Source of the DNA: Pseudomonas sp. TCU-HL1
GTDB lineage: Bacteria > Pseudomonadota > Gammaproteobacteria > Pseudomonadales > Pseudomonadaceae
NCBI RefSeq assembly: GCF_001708505.1
Contig: NZ_CP015992.1
Span: forward strand, 3,286,001-3,350,000
Direction of reading: 5' to 3'
Length of the DNA stretch: 64,000 bases
Of this stretch, positions 1-8,143 are shown piece after piece. Positions within the stretch are counted from its first letter, which is position 1. Every line of letters starts with the position of its first letter. The translations under genes and the position numbers were made by a program. Under the pieces are notes generated by a model. It was given only the letters and a program-made list of their open reading frames with translations. It had not been told where the DNA came from and did not search any database.

Positions 1-128
1 ACCAGCCGGGCCTGCTCCTCTTCCAGCTTCTGGCTCTGGGCGAACACCAGCACGCAGATGAAGAGCACCGACGCGATGAGTGGCAGGACGCTGAGCGTCA
101 CGATCTTGTGCTTGAGTTGCATGGTCAT
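1..128 (-). CDS. Probable methyl-accepting chemotaxis protein, N-terminus only (partial)
   Basis: The visible 42 residues begin MTMQLKHKIVTLSVLPLIAS and form a short basic start, one hydrophobic segment (about residues 9-27) and an acidic stretch SQKLEEEQ. This pattern is typical of the first membrane anchor of chemoreceptors with a periplasmic Cache-type sensor, but sensor proteins of other kinds can look the same. The gene runs off the left edge, so no signalling domain can be seen. ATG codons at 128 and 122 are both possible starts and neither has a strong ribosome site. It follows yjiA on the same strand, separated by a hairpin, so it is probably a separate unit. Confidence 0.5.
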   Translation of the reverse strand, partial: MTMQLKHKIVTLSVLPLIASVLFICVLVFAQSQKLEEEQARL

Positions 129-153
129 TCGCCTGGTTGCACCCTCACCCCGG

Positions 154-174
154 CCCTCTCCCGGAGGGAGAGGG
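154..174. terminator. GC-rich hairpin after yjiA
   Basis: A 9-bp stem (CCCTCTCCC / GGGAGAGGG) with a 3-nt loop lies between the stop of yjiA and the start of the receptor gene. The same CCCTCTCCC palindrome recurs at about 4858, 23705, 28387 and 28450, so it is both a dispersed repeat and a plausible terminator. There is no long T tract. Confidence 0.5.
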
Positions 175-180
175 AGGAAT

Positions 181-1155
181 CTAAACCTGCGCGGCTTCGA
201 AGCCGGTGCGGATCGTCTCCTCCGGCAGCTGGTCGCCGATGAAGACCATCACGCTCTCGCGCACTTCACCGGCCTGCCATTCGGCATCCCAATCGAAGCC
301 GTAGAGCCGCAGCACGCCCTGGAACACCAGGCGGCGTTCCTCGCCAGCGATGGACAGCACGCCCTTGTAGCGCAGCATCGAATTGCCGTGCTCCTCCAGC
401 AGCTGTTCCATGAAAGCGCTGAGTTTGTCGATGTCCAGCGGGCGTTCGCTTTTCAGCACCAGGGTGCCGATGCGGTCGGGTGTGCCGGCGGGGGTCAGCG
501 GGCGCAGACTCAGTGCCGGGCCGACATCGGCGTTGAGGTTGAAGCCCCGCACGTCCAGCAGCTCGGCGAGATCGATGCGGCCATGGTCCACCACGCGAAT
601 CGGCGCGCGGCGGTTGATGCGTGAGAGGCGCAGGCAGAGCGCCTCGAAGTGCGCTTCGTCTACCAGGTCGCGCTTGCTCACCAGGATGCGGTCGGCAAAG
701 CCCACCTGGGCCTGGGCCATGGTTTCCTGCAGGTGGCGCTCGGCGTTCACCGCATCCACCAGGGTGATGATGCCGTCCAGCACGTAGCGCTGGCAGAGCT
801 CTTCATCGGCGAAGAAGGTCTGCGCCACCGGAGCCGGGTCGGCGACGCCAGTGCATTCGATCACCAGCCGGTCGAAGGCCAGCTCGCCGGCATCCAGGCG
901 CTCCAGCAGGAGGAACAGCGCCTTCTCCAACTCGACGTGGATGGAGCAGCAGACGCAGCCGTTGGCCAGCGTCATCACCTGCACGGGTTCGTCGCCGAGC
1001 AGTTGGCCATCGATGGGCGTTTCGCTGAACTCATTCTCGATCACGGCGATCTTCAGGCCGTGCTCGGCCTTGAGGATGTGCTTCAGCAGCGTGGTCTTGC
1101 CGGCACCGAGGAAGCCGCTGAGCACGGTGACCGGGATGGGGAGATGGGCAGACAT
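181..1155 (-). CDS. yjiA: CobW/P47K-family GTPase, YjiA-like metal-binding chaperone
   Basis: This 324-residue protein is a COG0523 G3E GTPase. The Walker A motif GFLGAGKTT is at residues 14-22, the metal-binding CxCC motif (GCVCC) at 66-70, and an SKRD base-recognition motif lies further on, followed by the CobW C-terminal domain. Family members bind Zn or other transition metals and help deliver them to client enzymes; the client here is unknown. The ATG at 1155 is chosen because GAGGAA lies just upstream; the open frame extends further but without a better site. It is the third gene of the common cstA-ybdD-yjiA arrangement, though a 190-nt gap with a hairpin separates it from ybdD. Confidence 0.9.
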   Translation of the reverse strand: MSAHLPIPVTVLSGFLGAGKTTLLKHILKAEHGLKIAVIENEFSETPIDGQLLGDEPVQVMTLANGCVCCSIHVELEKALFLLLERLDAGELAFDRLVIECTGVADPAPVAQTFFADEELCQRYVLDGIITLVDAVNAERHLQETMAQAQVGFADRILVSKRDLVDEAHFEALCLRLSRINRRAPIRVVDHGRIDLAELLDVRGFNLNADVGPALSLRPLTPAGTPDRIGTLVLKSERPLDIDKLSAFMEQLLEEHGNSMLRYKGVLSIAGEERRLVFQGVLRLYGFDWDAEWQAGEVRESVMVFIGDQLPEETIRTGFEAAQV

Positions 1156-1209
1156 CGGGATTCCTCGATTCAGCAATGGCCCCGCGCAAAAGCAGAGCCA
1201 TTCGTTGGG

Positions 1210-1300
1210 TGGATCACGCTTCATCGATCCACCATCGGAGTTTGATTGCTGCGCGATTGGTGGACATGAAAGGCGATGTCCAGCCTACGGCAGCCGGAAA
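1210..1300. repeat. Dispersed GTGGATC/GTGGACATGAAAGGCGATGTCC repeat
   Basis: The ybdD-yjiA spacer holds inverted arms of the form GGTGGATC...GATCCACC followed by TGGACATGAAAGGCGATGTCC. Related sequence occurs at 21015-21065 and 62828-62912, always between genes. It is one of several palindromic repeat families in this window. Confidence 0.6.
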
Positions 1301-1304
1301 GAAG

Positions 1305-1328
1305 AGCGCCACGACTAGGCGTGGCGCT
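1305..1328 (-). terminator. Hairpin after ybdD
   Basis: A perfect 9-bp stem (AGCGCCACG / CGTGGCGCT) with a 6-nt loop sits just downstream of ybdD. Read on the minus strand it is followed by a pyrimidine-rich CTTCTTTCC stretch, so it could terminate or attenuate transcription before yjiA. Confidence 0.55.
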
Positions 1329-1348
1329 CAGGTTACCGCATCAGGGGT

Positions 1349-1552
1349 TCAACAGCAGCGTATGGGCCGTCCCTTGCCGCCGCCATAGCGGGCATCCTGC
1401 CGCTCGCGGAAGAACTCATCAAAGGTCATGACCGGCTTGTCCGGGTGCTTGTTCTGCATGTGCTCGACATAGTTGTCGTAGTCGGGCATGCCCACGAGCA
1501 TGCGCGCGGCCTGCCCGAGGTACTTACCCATGCGGCCGAGGTCATTGAACAT
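1349..1552 (-). CDS. ybdD: YbdD/YjiX family small protein (DUF466)
   Basis: This 67-residue protein has the family's typical length and features (MFNDLGRMGKYLGQAARML at the start, HP.KPVMTF.EFF in the middle, a basic Cys-rich end). The family almost always follows cstA or its paralogue btsT and is thought to modulate the transporter, though its biochemical role is not established. The start at 1552 has GAGGAG upstream. It begins 13 nt after the cstA stop codon, so the two are surely co-transcribed. Confidence 0.9.
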   Translation of the reverse strand: MFNDLGRMGKYLGQAARMLVGMPDYDNYVEHMQNKHPDKPVMTFDEFFRERQDARYGGGKGRPIRCC

Positions 1553-1565
1553 GCTCGCGGTCTCC

Positions 1566-3623
1566 TCACGCGTCCGGAATCGGCTGGAACGGCGCTTCCT
1601 TGTCGGTGCGCTCAGACTTCATCCAGGCGCTGCGGCCCACCTTGATGGCGAAGAACAGGATGCTCAGCACCACGAAGAGGAACAGTACGGTCAGGGTCGC
1701 GTTGGTGTAGGCGTTGAAGATCACATGCTGCATCTGGCCCATGTCCTTGGCCGGAGCCAGGATCTGGCCGGCGTTTGCGGCATCGCTGTACTTCTTGGCC
1801 AGGGCCAGGAAACCGACCGCCGGGTTCGGGTCGAGCAGCTTGATCAGGCCCGCGGTGGTGGTGCAGATCAGCAGCCAGGTGGCGGGAATCAGCGTTACCC
1901 AGACGTAGCGCTGGCGCTTCATCTTGATCAGCACTACGCAGCCCAGCATCAGGGCGATACCGGCGAGCATCTGGTTGGAGATGCCGAACAGCGGCCACAG
2001 GGTGTTGATGCCACCCAGCGGGTCGATCACGCCCTGGTACAGCAGCCAGCCCCACATGGCCACGCAGCCGGCGGTGGCGATGACGTTGGCGGTCCAGGAT
2101 TCGGTCTTCTTCAGGGCTGGGACGAAGTTGCCCAGCAGGTCCTGCAGCATGAAACGACCGGCACGGGTCCCGGCGTCCACCGCGGTGAGGATGAACAGCG
2201 CCTCGAAGAGGATTGCAAAGTGGTACCAGAAGGCCATGGTGTTCTCGCCCGGCAGCACCTGGTGAAGGATCTGCGCGATGCCCACGGCCAGGGTCGGCGC
2301 ACCGCCGGCACGGGCCAGGATGCTGTGTTCACCGATATCGGTGGCGGTCTGCTGCAGCACTTCCGGCGTGATGGCGAAGCCCCAGCTGGTGACGGTGGCG
2401 GCGACGGCGTTGACGTCAGTGCCCACCAGCGCGGCCGGGCTGTTCATGGCGAAGTACACGCCCGGCTCGATCACCGAAGCGGCGACCATGGCCATGATGG
2501 CGACGAAAGACTCCATCAGCATGCCGCCGTAACCGATGTAGCGGGCGTGGGTTTCGTTGGCCAGCAGCTTGGGCGTGGTGCCCGAGGAGATCAGCGCGTG
2601 GAAGCCGGACACCGCACCGCAGGCGATGGTGATGAACAGGAACGGGAACAGCGTGCCCTTCCACACAGGGCCGGTGCCGTCGACGAACTGGGTCAGCGCC
2701 GGCATTTTCAGCTCGGGAGCGATAACCAGGATGCCGATAGCGAGACCGACGATGGTGCCGATCTTGAGGAAGGTCGACAGGTAGTCACGCGGGGCGAGGA
2801 TCAGCCATACCGGCAGCACGGCGGCGACGAAGCCATAGCCGATCAGCATCCAGGTGATCTGCACGCCGGTGAAGGTGAAGGCCGGGCCCCAGACCGGGTC
2901 AGCGGCCACGATGCCGCCCAGCCAGATGGAGGCCAGCAGCAGCACCACGCCAATGAGGGAAATCTCGCCGATGCGGCCCGGGCGGATGTAGCGCATGTAG
3001 ACGCCCATGAATACCGCAATCGGAATGGTCGCCATCACGGTGAACATGCCCCACGGGCTTTCCGCCAGGGCTTTCACTACGATCAGAGCCAGCACCGCGA
3101 GAATGATGATCATGATCAGGAAGCAGCCGAACAGGGCGATGGTGCCCGGAATCCGGCCCATCTCTTCGCGGACCATGTCGCCCAGCGAACGGCCGTTGCG
3201 GCGAGTGGAGAGGAACAGCACCATGAAGTCCTGCACCGCACCGGCCAGGACCACCCCGGCAATCAGCCAGAGGGTGCCGGGCAGGTAGCCCATCTGCGCA
3301 GCGAGTACCGGGCCCACCAGCGGGCCGGCGCCGGCGATGGCGGCGAAGTGGTGACCGAAGAGGATGTGCTTGTTGGTCGGAACGTAGTCCAGGCCGTCGT
3401 TGTTCAACACCGCAGGTGTTGCGCGGGAGGCATCCAGCTGCATCACCTTATTGGCGATGAACAGGCTGTAGTAACGGTAGGCAATCAGGTAGATCGCGGT
3501 TGCAGCAGTAACGATCCAGAGGGCGTTGATGGCTTCGCCCCGGCGCAGTGCCACGGTACCCAGCGCGAAAGCGCCAAGCAGGGCAACAGCGAACCAGGCG
3601 ATTCGGGTAGCCAGTTGAGTCAT
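1566..3623 (-). CDS. cstA: Carbon starvation protein A family transporter
   Basis: This 685-residue inner-membrane protein has about 16-18 hydrophobic segments and the family's N-terminal signature, including NDGLDYVPTNKHILFGHHFA and IAGAGPLVGPVLAAQMGYLP. CstA/BtsT proteins take up pyruvate and peptides under carbon limitation. The start at 3623 has AGGAG eight bases upstream. It leads the cstA-ybdD-yjiA set. The ideal inverted repeat about 126-145 bp upstream (3749-3768) is the best visible regulatory candidate. The length is full for the family and no lesion is seen. Confidence 0.95.
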   Translation of the reverse strand: MTQLATRIAWFAVALLGAFALGTVALRRGEAINALWIVTAATAIYLIAYRYYSLFIANKVMQLDASRATPAVLNNDGLDYVPTNKHILFGHHFAAIAGAGPLVGPVLAAQMGYLPGTLWLIAGVVLAGAVQDFMVLFLSTRRNGRSLGDMVREEMGRIPGTIALFGCFLIMIIILAVLALIVVKALAESPWGMFTVMATIPIAVFMGVYMRYIRPGRIGEISLIGVVLLLASIWLGGIVAADPVWGPAFTFTGVQITWMLIGYGFVAAVLPVWLILAPRDYLSTFLKIGTIVGLAIGILVIAPELKMPALTQFVDGTGPVWKGTLFPFLFITIACGAVSGFHALISSGTTPKLLANETHARYIGYGGMLMESFVAIMAMVAASVIEPGVYFAMNSPAALVGTDVNAVAATVTSWGFAITPEVLQQTATDIGEHSILARAGGAPTLAVGIAQILHQVLPGENTMAFWYHFAILFEALFILTAVDAGTRAGRFMLQDLLGNFVPALKKTESWTANVIATAGCVAMWGWLLYQGVIDPLGGINTLWPLFGISNQMLAGIALMLGCVVLIKMKRQRYVWVTLIPATWLLICTTTAGLIKLLDPNPAVGFLALAKKYSDAANAGQILAPAKDMGQMQHVIFNAYTNATLTVLFLFVVLSILFFAIKVGRSAWMKSERTDKEAPFQPIPDA

Positions 3624-3748
3624 TGAATTGTCTCCTGCCGCTTGGGATTACCTGCGGCGGCTTTTGTTGTTGTTTATGCCCGGATAAGGGCAGCCGACAC
3701 TATCGGCGCCCAGCGCGCGCGGAGACATTCGCACAACTACGAAGCACG

Positions 3749-3768
3749 GCTACGTAATACTACGTAGC
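3749..3768. promoter_or_regulatory. Inverted repeat upstream of cstA
   Basis: GCTACGTA and TACGTAGC form a perfect 8-bp inverted repeat with a 4-nt spacer. A related half-site (CTACGAAG) lies just before it at about 3737. The position, 126-145 bp ahead of the cstA start, fits an activator or repressor site. The regulator is not identified from sequence. Confidence 0.45.
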
Positions 3769-3810
3769 GAGCACGAACCAACGTGGTGCAAAGGCACTGG
3801 AACGCCCGAT

Positions 3811-3895
3811 TGTGGGAGCGATTTCAATCGCCAAGCGGACCGCAGCTTCACCCTTCGACCTTGCAAGGGGCAGCTTCGCCGCACTTGGCGAGTAA
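3811..3895. repeat. Dispersed GTGGGAGCGATTTCAATCGC element
   Basis: The element starts GTGGGAGCGATTTCAATCGCC and continues with GCGGACCGCAGCTTC and a second arm ending ACTTGGCGAG. Close relatives are at 11478-11535, 14065-14230, 36604-36704 and, with GAATTCATTCGC arms, at 10684 and 20953. All are intergenic. Confidence 0.7.
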
Positions 3896-3954
3896 ACATC
3901 CACGTTCGTAGAACGTGGACTTGCGTTTGCCCCCTATCCTCACACGCAGCACCC

Positions 3955-4140
3955 GGCTGATCTGCGCCACCGTGCCCAGCCGTAGGGTGCGCCATGCGCA
4001 CCGCGGCGATGGTGGCAACTCCGAGTCTGTCTCACGGTGCACGCGGCGCACCCTACGGGACCAGCAGCATCCTGCTGGTTCGCCGACTCGAATCGTCACA
4101 GGCAGAGCCGGTGACTCATGACCACGTTCAAATGAATTCG
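3955..4140. repeat. Long dispersed intergenic repeat, copy A
   Basis: About 185 bp beginning CTGATCTGCGCCACCGTGCCC, with the core CGTAGGGTGCGCCATGCGCACC, the opposing arm GCGGCGCACCCTACGG, the segment GCATCCTGCTGGTTCGC and the end GACTCATGACCACG. A very similar copy is at 61147-61330, and a shorter one at 18010-18100. Confidence 0.75.
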
Positions 4141-4158
4141 CCTCCCACAGAAAAGGCT

Positions 4159-4776
4159 TCAACGGTTCAGCAACAACCTGCCACCCAGCCCCAGCAGGAA
4201 CACGCCCATCAGGGTCTCGAACACGGCCTTGAAACGCATGAAGCCGCCGCGCACCGCAGGGTTGGAGAAGAGCAGCGCCATCCCGCAGTACCAGAAGCCG
4301 GAGACCCCGGCGGCGATGACGACGATGGCCGCGTAGAACCAGGCCGGCGCATGCACCGGCACCATCACGGCGAAGATACTGCCGTAGAAGGCCAGCGCCT
4401 TGGGATTGGTCATGCTCACCAGGTAGCCCTTGCGCGCGGCGGCGAAGGCGCTGGATTCGAGCGTGCCCGGTGCGGCGGCGGTGGGCTTGCGGGCGCCGAG
4501 GATCATTCGTCCGCCCAGCCAGATCAGGTAGGCGGCGCCGGCCAGCTTGATGCCGAGATAGAGCCATTCCACCTGCGACACGATCAGCCCCAACCCGGCG
4601 ACGGCCAGCAGCGCCCAGGTGGCGGAGGCAGCAGCCAGGCCAAGCCCGGTGGCCACGCCGGCACGGCGCGAACTCAGGGTCGCGGTGGAAGTGACGATGG
4701 CGAAATTGGGACCGGGGCTGACGACGCTCAGCACCAGTACGCCGGAAATGGCCAGCAACGCGCCGAGGTAATCCAC
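4159..4776 (-). CDS. LysE/RhtB-family amino-acid exporter
   Basis: This 205-residue membrane protein has six predicted hydrophobic segments and the family motif SPGPNF near residue 21, followed by G.....LG...GL and later SMTNPKAL.FY. Family members export amino acids such as lysine, threonine or homoserine lactone; the substrate cannot be read from sequence. It starts with GTG at 4776, preceded by a strong AGGAGG. It appears to be monocistronic: a large palindrome precedes the next gene downstream and a repeat-rich gap follows. Confidence 0.9.
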   Translation of the reverse strand: MDYLGALLAISGVLVLSVVSPGPNFAIVTSTATLSSRRAGVATGLGLAAASATWALLAVAGLGLIVSQVEWLYLGIKLAGAAYLIWLGGRMILGARKPTAAAPGTLESSAFAAARKGYLVSMTNPKALAFYGSIFAVMVPVHAPAWFYAAIVVIAAGVSGFWYCGMALLFSNPAVRGGFMRFKAVFETLMGVFLLGLGGRLLLNR

Positions 4777-4857
4777 GGCACCCTCCTGTCGTACGGGTCG
4801 GGGAAGATGCCGGCGAGTATATCCGGGTGCCGTTCCGGCAGTGATAGCCGGAGGTCG

Positions 4858-4881
4858 CCCCTCTCCCGGCCGGGAGAGGGG
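4858..4881. repeat. Perfect 24-bp CCCCTCTCCCGG palindrome
   Basis: A perfect 24-bp palindrome of the CCCTCTCCC family lies between the LysE gene and the secreted-protein gene. It may act as a terminator for the latter (minus strand) while also belonging to the dispersed repeat family. Confidence 0.65.
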
Positions 4882-4897
4882 TCATGCGTGCAGGGCC

Positions 4898-5473
4898 TCA
4901 GGGCGTTGCCGGCAGGGGCGCATCGTCGTTCGGCTCATCCGGCGGGTTGTTTCTCACCCGCGGAATGCCTGCCGCGAACCAGCTGGAGTTGGCGGCGTTG
5001 CGGATCAGCAGCACGGGGCTGTCGCAGGGGTTTGGCGGCACAGGATCGAAGACGTCGTTGATGACGAAGTCGCCATCCTCGGTCAGTGGGACGCCCACCA
5101 GATCGGTGCTGCTTTCAGCGAAGGGCGGGACGCTGCCGCAGAACAGAGTGGCGAATACCGATTGCCCGGTGGCCCTGCCGATATTGTTGCCGCCGCCCAG
5201 GATCAGTCCGCGTCCTTCGGCCCGGAGTGCACCCGTGATGCTGACCCTGGCCTCGAAGGTGCGGATCACCCAGATCTGCCCGGCTGGCTGCACGCCGCGC
5301 ACCAGGTTGCGATTGACGACGGTGGCGATGTTTTCGGTGCCCTGACCGCTGGAAACTGGCAACACCCCGATGCCGCCCCTGAAGCGCAGCAGATCGTCTT
5401 CAGCGAGGGCCGTGGAGGCCAGTGCGCCGGCAAGTAGCAGCACTGGAATGGAGATCGCGATTGTTCTTTTCAT
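4898..5473 (-). CDS. Secreted protein of unknown function
   Basis: This 191-residue protein starts at 5473 behind a good GGAGGT site and carries a clear Sec signal peptide (MKRTIAISIPVLLLAGALAS, likely cut after ALA). The mature part is rich in Gly, Val and Pro. It has two cysteines that could pair and ends in a Pro/Asp-rich tail (PPDEPNDDAPLPATP). I do not recognise a domain. It stands alone between repeats and a gene-poor gap. A periplasmic or extracellular location is likely; the function is unknown. Confidence 0.75.
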   Translation of the reverse strand: MKRTIAISIPVLLLAGALASTALAEDDLLRFRGGIGVLPVSSGQGTENIATVVNRNLVRGVQPAGQIWVIRTFEARVSITGALRAEGRGLILGGGNNIGRATGQSVFATLFCGSVPPFAESSTDLVGVPLTEDGDFVINDVFDPVPPNPCDSPVLLIRNAANSSWFAAGIPRVRNNPPDEPNDDAPLPATP

Positions 5474-5485
5474 ATCCGTACCTCC

Positions 5486-6255
5486 TGTCAGGCACCTGCC
5501 CAGGATGTGCAGGTAGCCACTGAACGGAGAAAGGAGGCGGGTCGGAAACCCGTGTCGCAAGCGGTGACCGCGCAGCGAGTGCGCCGCGCAATGGATGGGT
5601 CACTGGACTGGCGCTGGCTGTGCTGAGTGGCCAGGCGAACCGCCTTTCTCCTCCGGTGGTCTGTGGGCCTACAGGCCCCAAACCGTCCGTCAGAGTTGGC
5701 ACGAGCGCGAACTGGATGGCGGGGGTGCTGAACTCTGGAAGTACTGCACTGGCGATTATAAGCCCGTGCCGTTGTGTCCCCCGTCCGCCCGTCCCCTGCC
5801 CGCTTCCTGGCCGTACCCCTCGTCGGGGACTCCCTGCGCCTCGTCAGCGGCCACTTCGGCGCCCAGCAAGGTCATCAGGAACAGCCAGACACAGGCACCG
5901 ACCAATGGCCAACGGTTATTCCGGCGAAGCCGCCGGCCATGCAGGACAAACGCACGACTGCTCATAGGCACTGCTCCCGGCCAACGGCCCCGGGGGTCGT
6001 CGATCACCCGCGGGTGTCGATCTGGAACTTACAGAAAGGTTACGTCCCGCGACGAAGAAGCCCAGGCCTTCCATCGGACGATAACCGCCCTTCAGCTGTC
6101 GGATGCACGAACGCGGCTTCGAGCCGCAAGGCGCGCCTGCCACGCCCAGCGCATCAACTCAAGCGGGGCCTGGAGCGCCGTACCCAGGTCATCGCCCGCG
6201 CCAAGGACCTGGGCCTGGCCAACTGAGGCACCCTGCCCAGCAGCCTCGTCTATGG
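5486..6255. other. 770-bp gene-poor interval
   Basis: Apart from one weak small frame (5756-5965, listed separately), no convincing gene is seen. A hairpin GGGCCTACAGGCCC lies near 5648. The last 150 bases before 6226 are GC-rich and coding-like on the plus strand and may be the decayed tail of a lost gene, but no family can be named. Confidence 0.4.
5756..5965 (-). CDS. Possible small single-pass membrane protein
   Basis: A 69-residue frame starts at an ATG (5965) with GGGAG eight bases upstream. It has a basic N-terminus (HGRRLRRNNR), one hydrophobic segment (WPLVGACVWLFLMTLLGAEV) and a hydrophilic Gly/Asp-rich tail. This is the topology expected of small inner-membrane proteins, but no homologue is recognised and the tail composition is not clearly protein-like. 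Treat it as tentative. Confidence 0.35.
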   Translation of the reverse strand: MSSRAFVLHGRRLRRNNRWPLVGACVWLFLMTLLGAEVAADEAQGVPDEGYGQEAGRGRADGGHNGTGL

Positions 6256-6259
6256 GTGC

Positions 6260-7123
6260 TCAGAGCACGTCCAGGGGGATTTTCAGGTAGCGGATGCCAT
6301 TGTCTTCAGCGGGTGGTAACTGGCCGGCGCGCATGTTCACCTGCACCGCCGGCAGGATCAGCGCCGGCATGGAAAGGGTGGCGTCCCGGGCGGTGCGCAT
6401 GGCGACGAAGGCGTCCTCATCGACGCCCTCGTGGGCATGCACGTTCTGCGCGCGCTGTTCCGCCACCGTGGTCTCGTAACGGTACTCGTCACGCCCAGGC
6501 GCCTTGTAGTCATGGCAGAGGAACAGCCGCGTCGCATCCGGCAACTCGAACAGACGCCAGATGGAGCGATACAGGGCGCGGGCATCGCCGCCGGGAAAAT
6601 CGCAGCGGGCGGTGCCGTAGTCGGGCATGAACAGCGTGTCGCCGATGAACGCGGCATCGCCGACCAGGTAGGTCATGCAAGCTGGGGTATGGCCCGGCGT
6701 GTGGATCGCCAGCAGCTCCAGGTTGCCAATGCTCAGCCGGTCGTCATCGTTCAACAGGCGGTCGAACTGGCGACCATCGGTGGCGAAATCCGGCCCGGTA
6801 TTGAACAGCGCGCCAAAGCGTTGCTGCACCTGGGTGATCAGACCGCCGATAGCAAGGTGTCCGCCCAGCTCGCGCTGGAGCCAGGCGGCGGCGGACAGGT
6901 GATCGGCATGGACGTGGGTTTCCAGCAGCCAGTCGACACCCAGCCCCTGCTCCCGCACGTAAGCAGCGATGCGCTCGGCCCCGGCATGGGAGGTGCGCCC
7001 GCTGGCGGCGCAGTAGTCCAGCACCGGATCGATGATGGCGCAGTGGCCGCTGGCTGGATCGCTGACGACGTAGCTGTAGGAACAGGTGGCCGGGTCGAAG
7101 AAGGCTTCCACGCAAGGATTCAT
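6260..7123 (-). CDS. MBL-fold persulfide dioxygenase-like hydrolase
   Basis: This 287-residue metallo-beta-lactamase-fold enzyme has the metal motif HVHADH at residues 70-75 and further ligands in HTPGHT, GDTLF and CHDY. This pattern matches the ETHE1/Blh group of persulfide dioxygenases, which use one Fe(II) to oxidise glutathione persulfide to sulfite. ATG 7123 is preferred over ATG 7138 because GGGAGATC precedes it. It follows the two YeeE genes with a 30-nt gap, so it belongs to the operon controlled by the CsoR/CstR-type operator at 8071. Enzymatic detail is family knowledge, not shown here. Confidence 0.88.
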   Translation of the reverse strand: MNPCVEAFFDPATCSYSYVVSDPASGHCAIIDPVLDYCAASGRTSHAGAERIAAYVREQGLGVDWLLETHVHADHLSAAAWLQRELGGHLAIGGLITQVQQRFGALFNTGPDFATDGRQFDRLLNDDDRLSIGNLELLAIHTPGHTPACMTYLVGDAAFIGDTLFMPDYGTARCDFPGGDARALYRSIWRLFELPDATRLFLCHDYKAPGRDEYRYETTVAEQRAQNVHAHEGVDEDAFVAMRTARDATLSMPALILPAVQVNMRAGQLPPAEDNGIRYLKIPLDVL

Positions 7124-7153
7124 TGGGTGATCTCCCATCCTGGTTTCTTCAGC

Positions 7154-7585
7154 TTAGTTTCCGGCCCGACCCTTGCGCTGACCTTCCAGGCCAGCGAACA
7201 GGAGCATCCCGCCCGACATCGCCAGGACAAACAGCCAGGCCTGCCAATGCCCGGTCAGCAGCAGCACCAGCGCCGGGCCCGGACAGATTCCAGCCATGCC
7301 CCAGCCCACGCCGAACAGCAGGCTGCCGCCGATCAGCCGACGATCGGGATCGCGCCTGGCCGGCAACTGCATGGGCTGCCCCAGCCAGGACTTCGGCAAG
7401 CGCCTGGCCAGGGCAAAGGCCGGCAGGGCGACCGCAATGGCGCCGGCCATCACCAGGGCCAGGGACGGGTCCCAGGCGCCGGCCAGGTCGAGGAAGGCGA
7501 GCACCTTGCCGGGGTCGGCCATGCCAGCGAGCAGCAGGCCCAGGCCGAAGAGCAGGCCGGCGAGAAACGCGCTGAACCTGTTCAC
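7154..7585 (-). CDS. YeeE/YedE-family sulfur transporter, second half-protein
   Basis: This 143-residue membrane protein has about four hydrophobic segments and the YeeE motif GMAGICPGPAL with its conserved cysteine. It starts with GTG at 7585, overlapping the stop of the upstream YeeE gene as GTGA, so translation is probably coupled. Paired half-length YeeE proteins (PmpA/PmpB type) make up the two repeats found in full-length YeeE/TsuA, which import thiosulfate or related sulfur species through cysteine relays. Confidence 0.85.
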   Translation of the reverse strand: MNRFSAFLAGLLFGLGLLLAGMADPGKVLAFLDLAGAWDPSLALVMAGAIAVALPAFALARRLPKSWLGQPMQLPARRDPDRRLIGGSLLFGVGWGMAGICPGPALVLLLTGHWQAWLFVLAMSGGMLLFAGLEGQRKGRAGN

Positions 7586-8022
7586 AGGCCACCCCCGATC
7601 AGGTGCCGCAGCACATAGACGGTAAGGAAGCCCGTTGCCATGAAGGCCAGGGTCGCCGCCAGCGAGCGCGGCGACAGGCGCGCCAGCCCGCAGACCCCAT
7701 GGCCGCTGGTGCAACCGGAAGCGTAGCGGGTACCGACGCCCACCAGCAGGCCGGCAACCAGCAGCGCCAGCCAGCCCGACTCGATCCGCAGCTGTGGCGC
7801 GCCGGCGATGGCCATCCAGAGCACCGGCGCCAACAGCAAGCCGAGGAGGAACAGCGCCTTTTCGCCCAGGCCATCGCCTTCGCGCTGCAACAAGCTGCCA
7901 AGTAGTCCGCTGATGCCGGCGATGCGGCCATTGGCGAGGATGAACAGGCTCGCGGACACGCCGATCAGCGCGCCGCCGGCCAGGGCACTCCAGGGGGTGA
8001 AAGCGGGCCAGTCGATGGTCAT
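7582..8022 (-). CDS. YeeE/YedE-family sulfur transporter, first half-protein
   Basis: This 146-residue membrane protein carries the family motif SGCTSGHGVCGLAR with two conserved cysteines. It is the N-terminal half partner of the next gene and the two overlap by 4 nt. The start at 8022 lies 49 nt downstream of the perfect operator at 8071-8088. Together with the MBL-fold enzyme this makes a small import/oxidation module for reactive sulfur species. Confidence 0.88.
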   Translation of the reverse strand: MTIDWPAFTPWSALAGGALIGVSASLFILANGRIAGISGLLGSLLQREGDGLGEKALFLLGLLLAPVLWMAIAGAPQLRIESGWLALLVAGLLVGVGTRYASGCTSGHGVCGLARLSPRSLAATLAFMATGFLTVYVLRHLIGGGL

Positions 8023-8070
8023 TGGGGACTCCTGGCCTCGGCGGCCGCAGGGATTCGGATGGCGCGATCA

Positions 8071-8088
8071 TATACCCCCAGGGGTATA
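8071..8088. promoter_or_regulatory. CsoR/CstR-type operator before the yeeE operon
   Basis: TATACCCC-CA-GGGGTATA is a perfect 18-bp inverted repeat of the ATACCCC...GGGGTAT type bound by CsoR/CstR/BigR-class repressors. It lies in the gap between the repressor gene and yeeE, 49 nt upstream of the first yeeE start. Confidence 0.8.
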
Positions 8089-8143
8089 CGATCCAGACGC
8101 ACGAAACTCCAGGCGACGGGCAGCGAACAGCGCCCGGCCGAAC

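Noticed and set aside
6070..6226. Gene ending LERRTQVIARAKDLGLAN on the plus strand
   Set aside because: No start, ribosome site or recognisable family; upstream part is not coding-like. It may be a remnant but cannot be supported.
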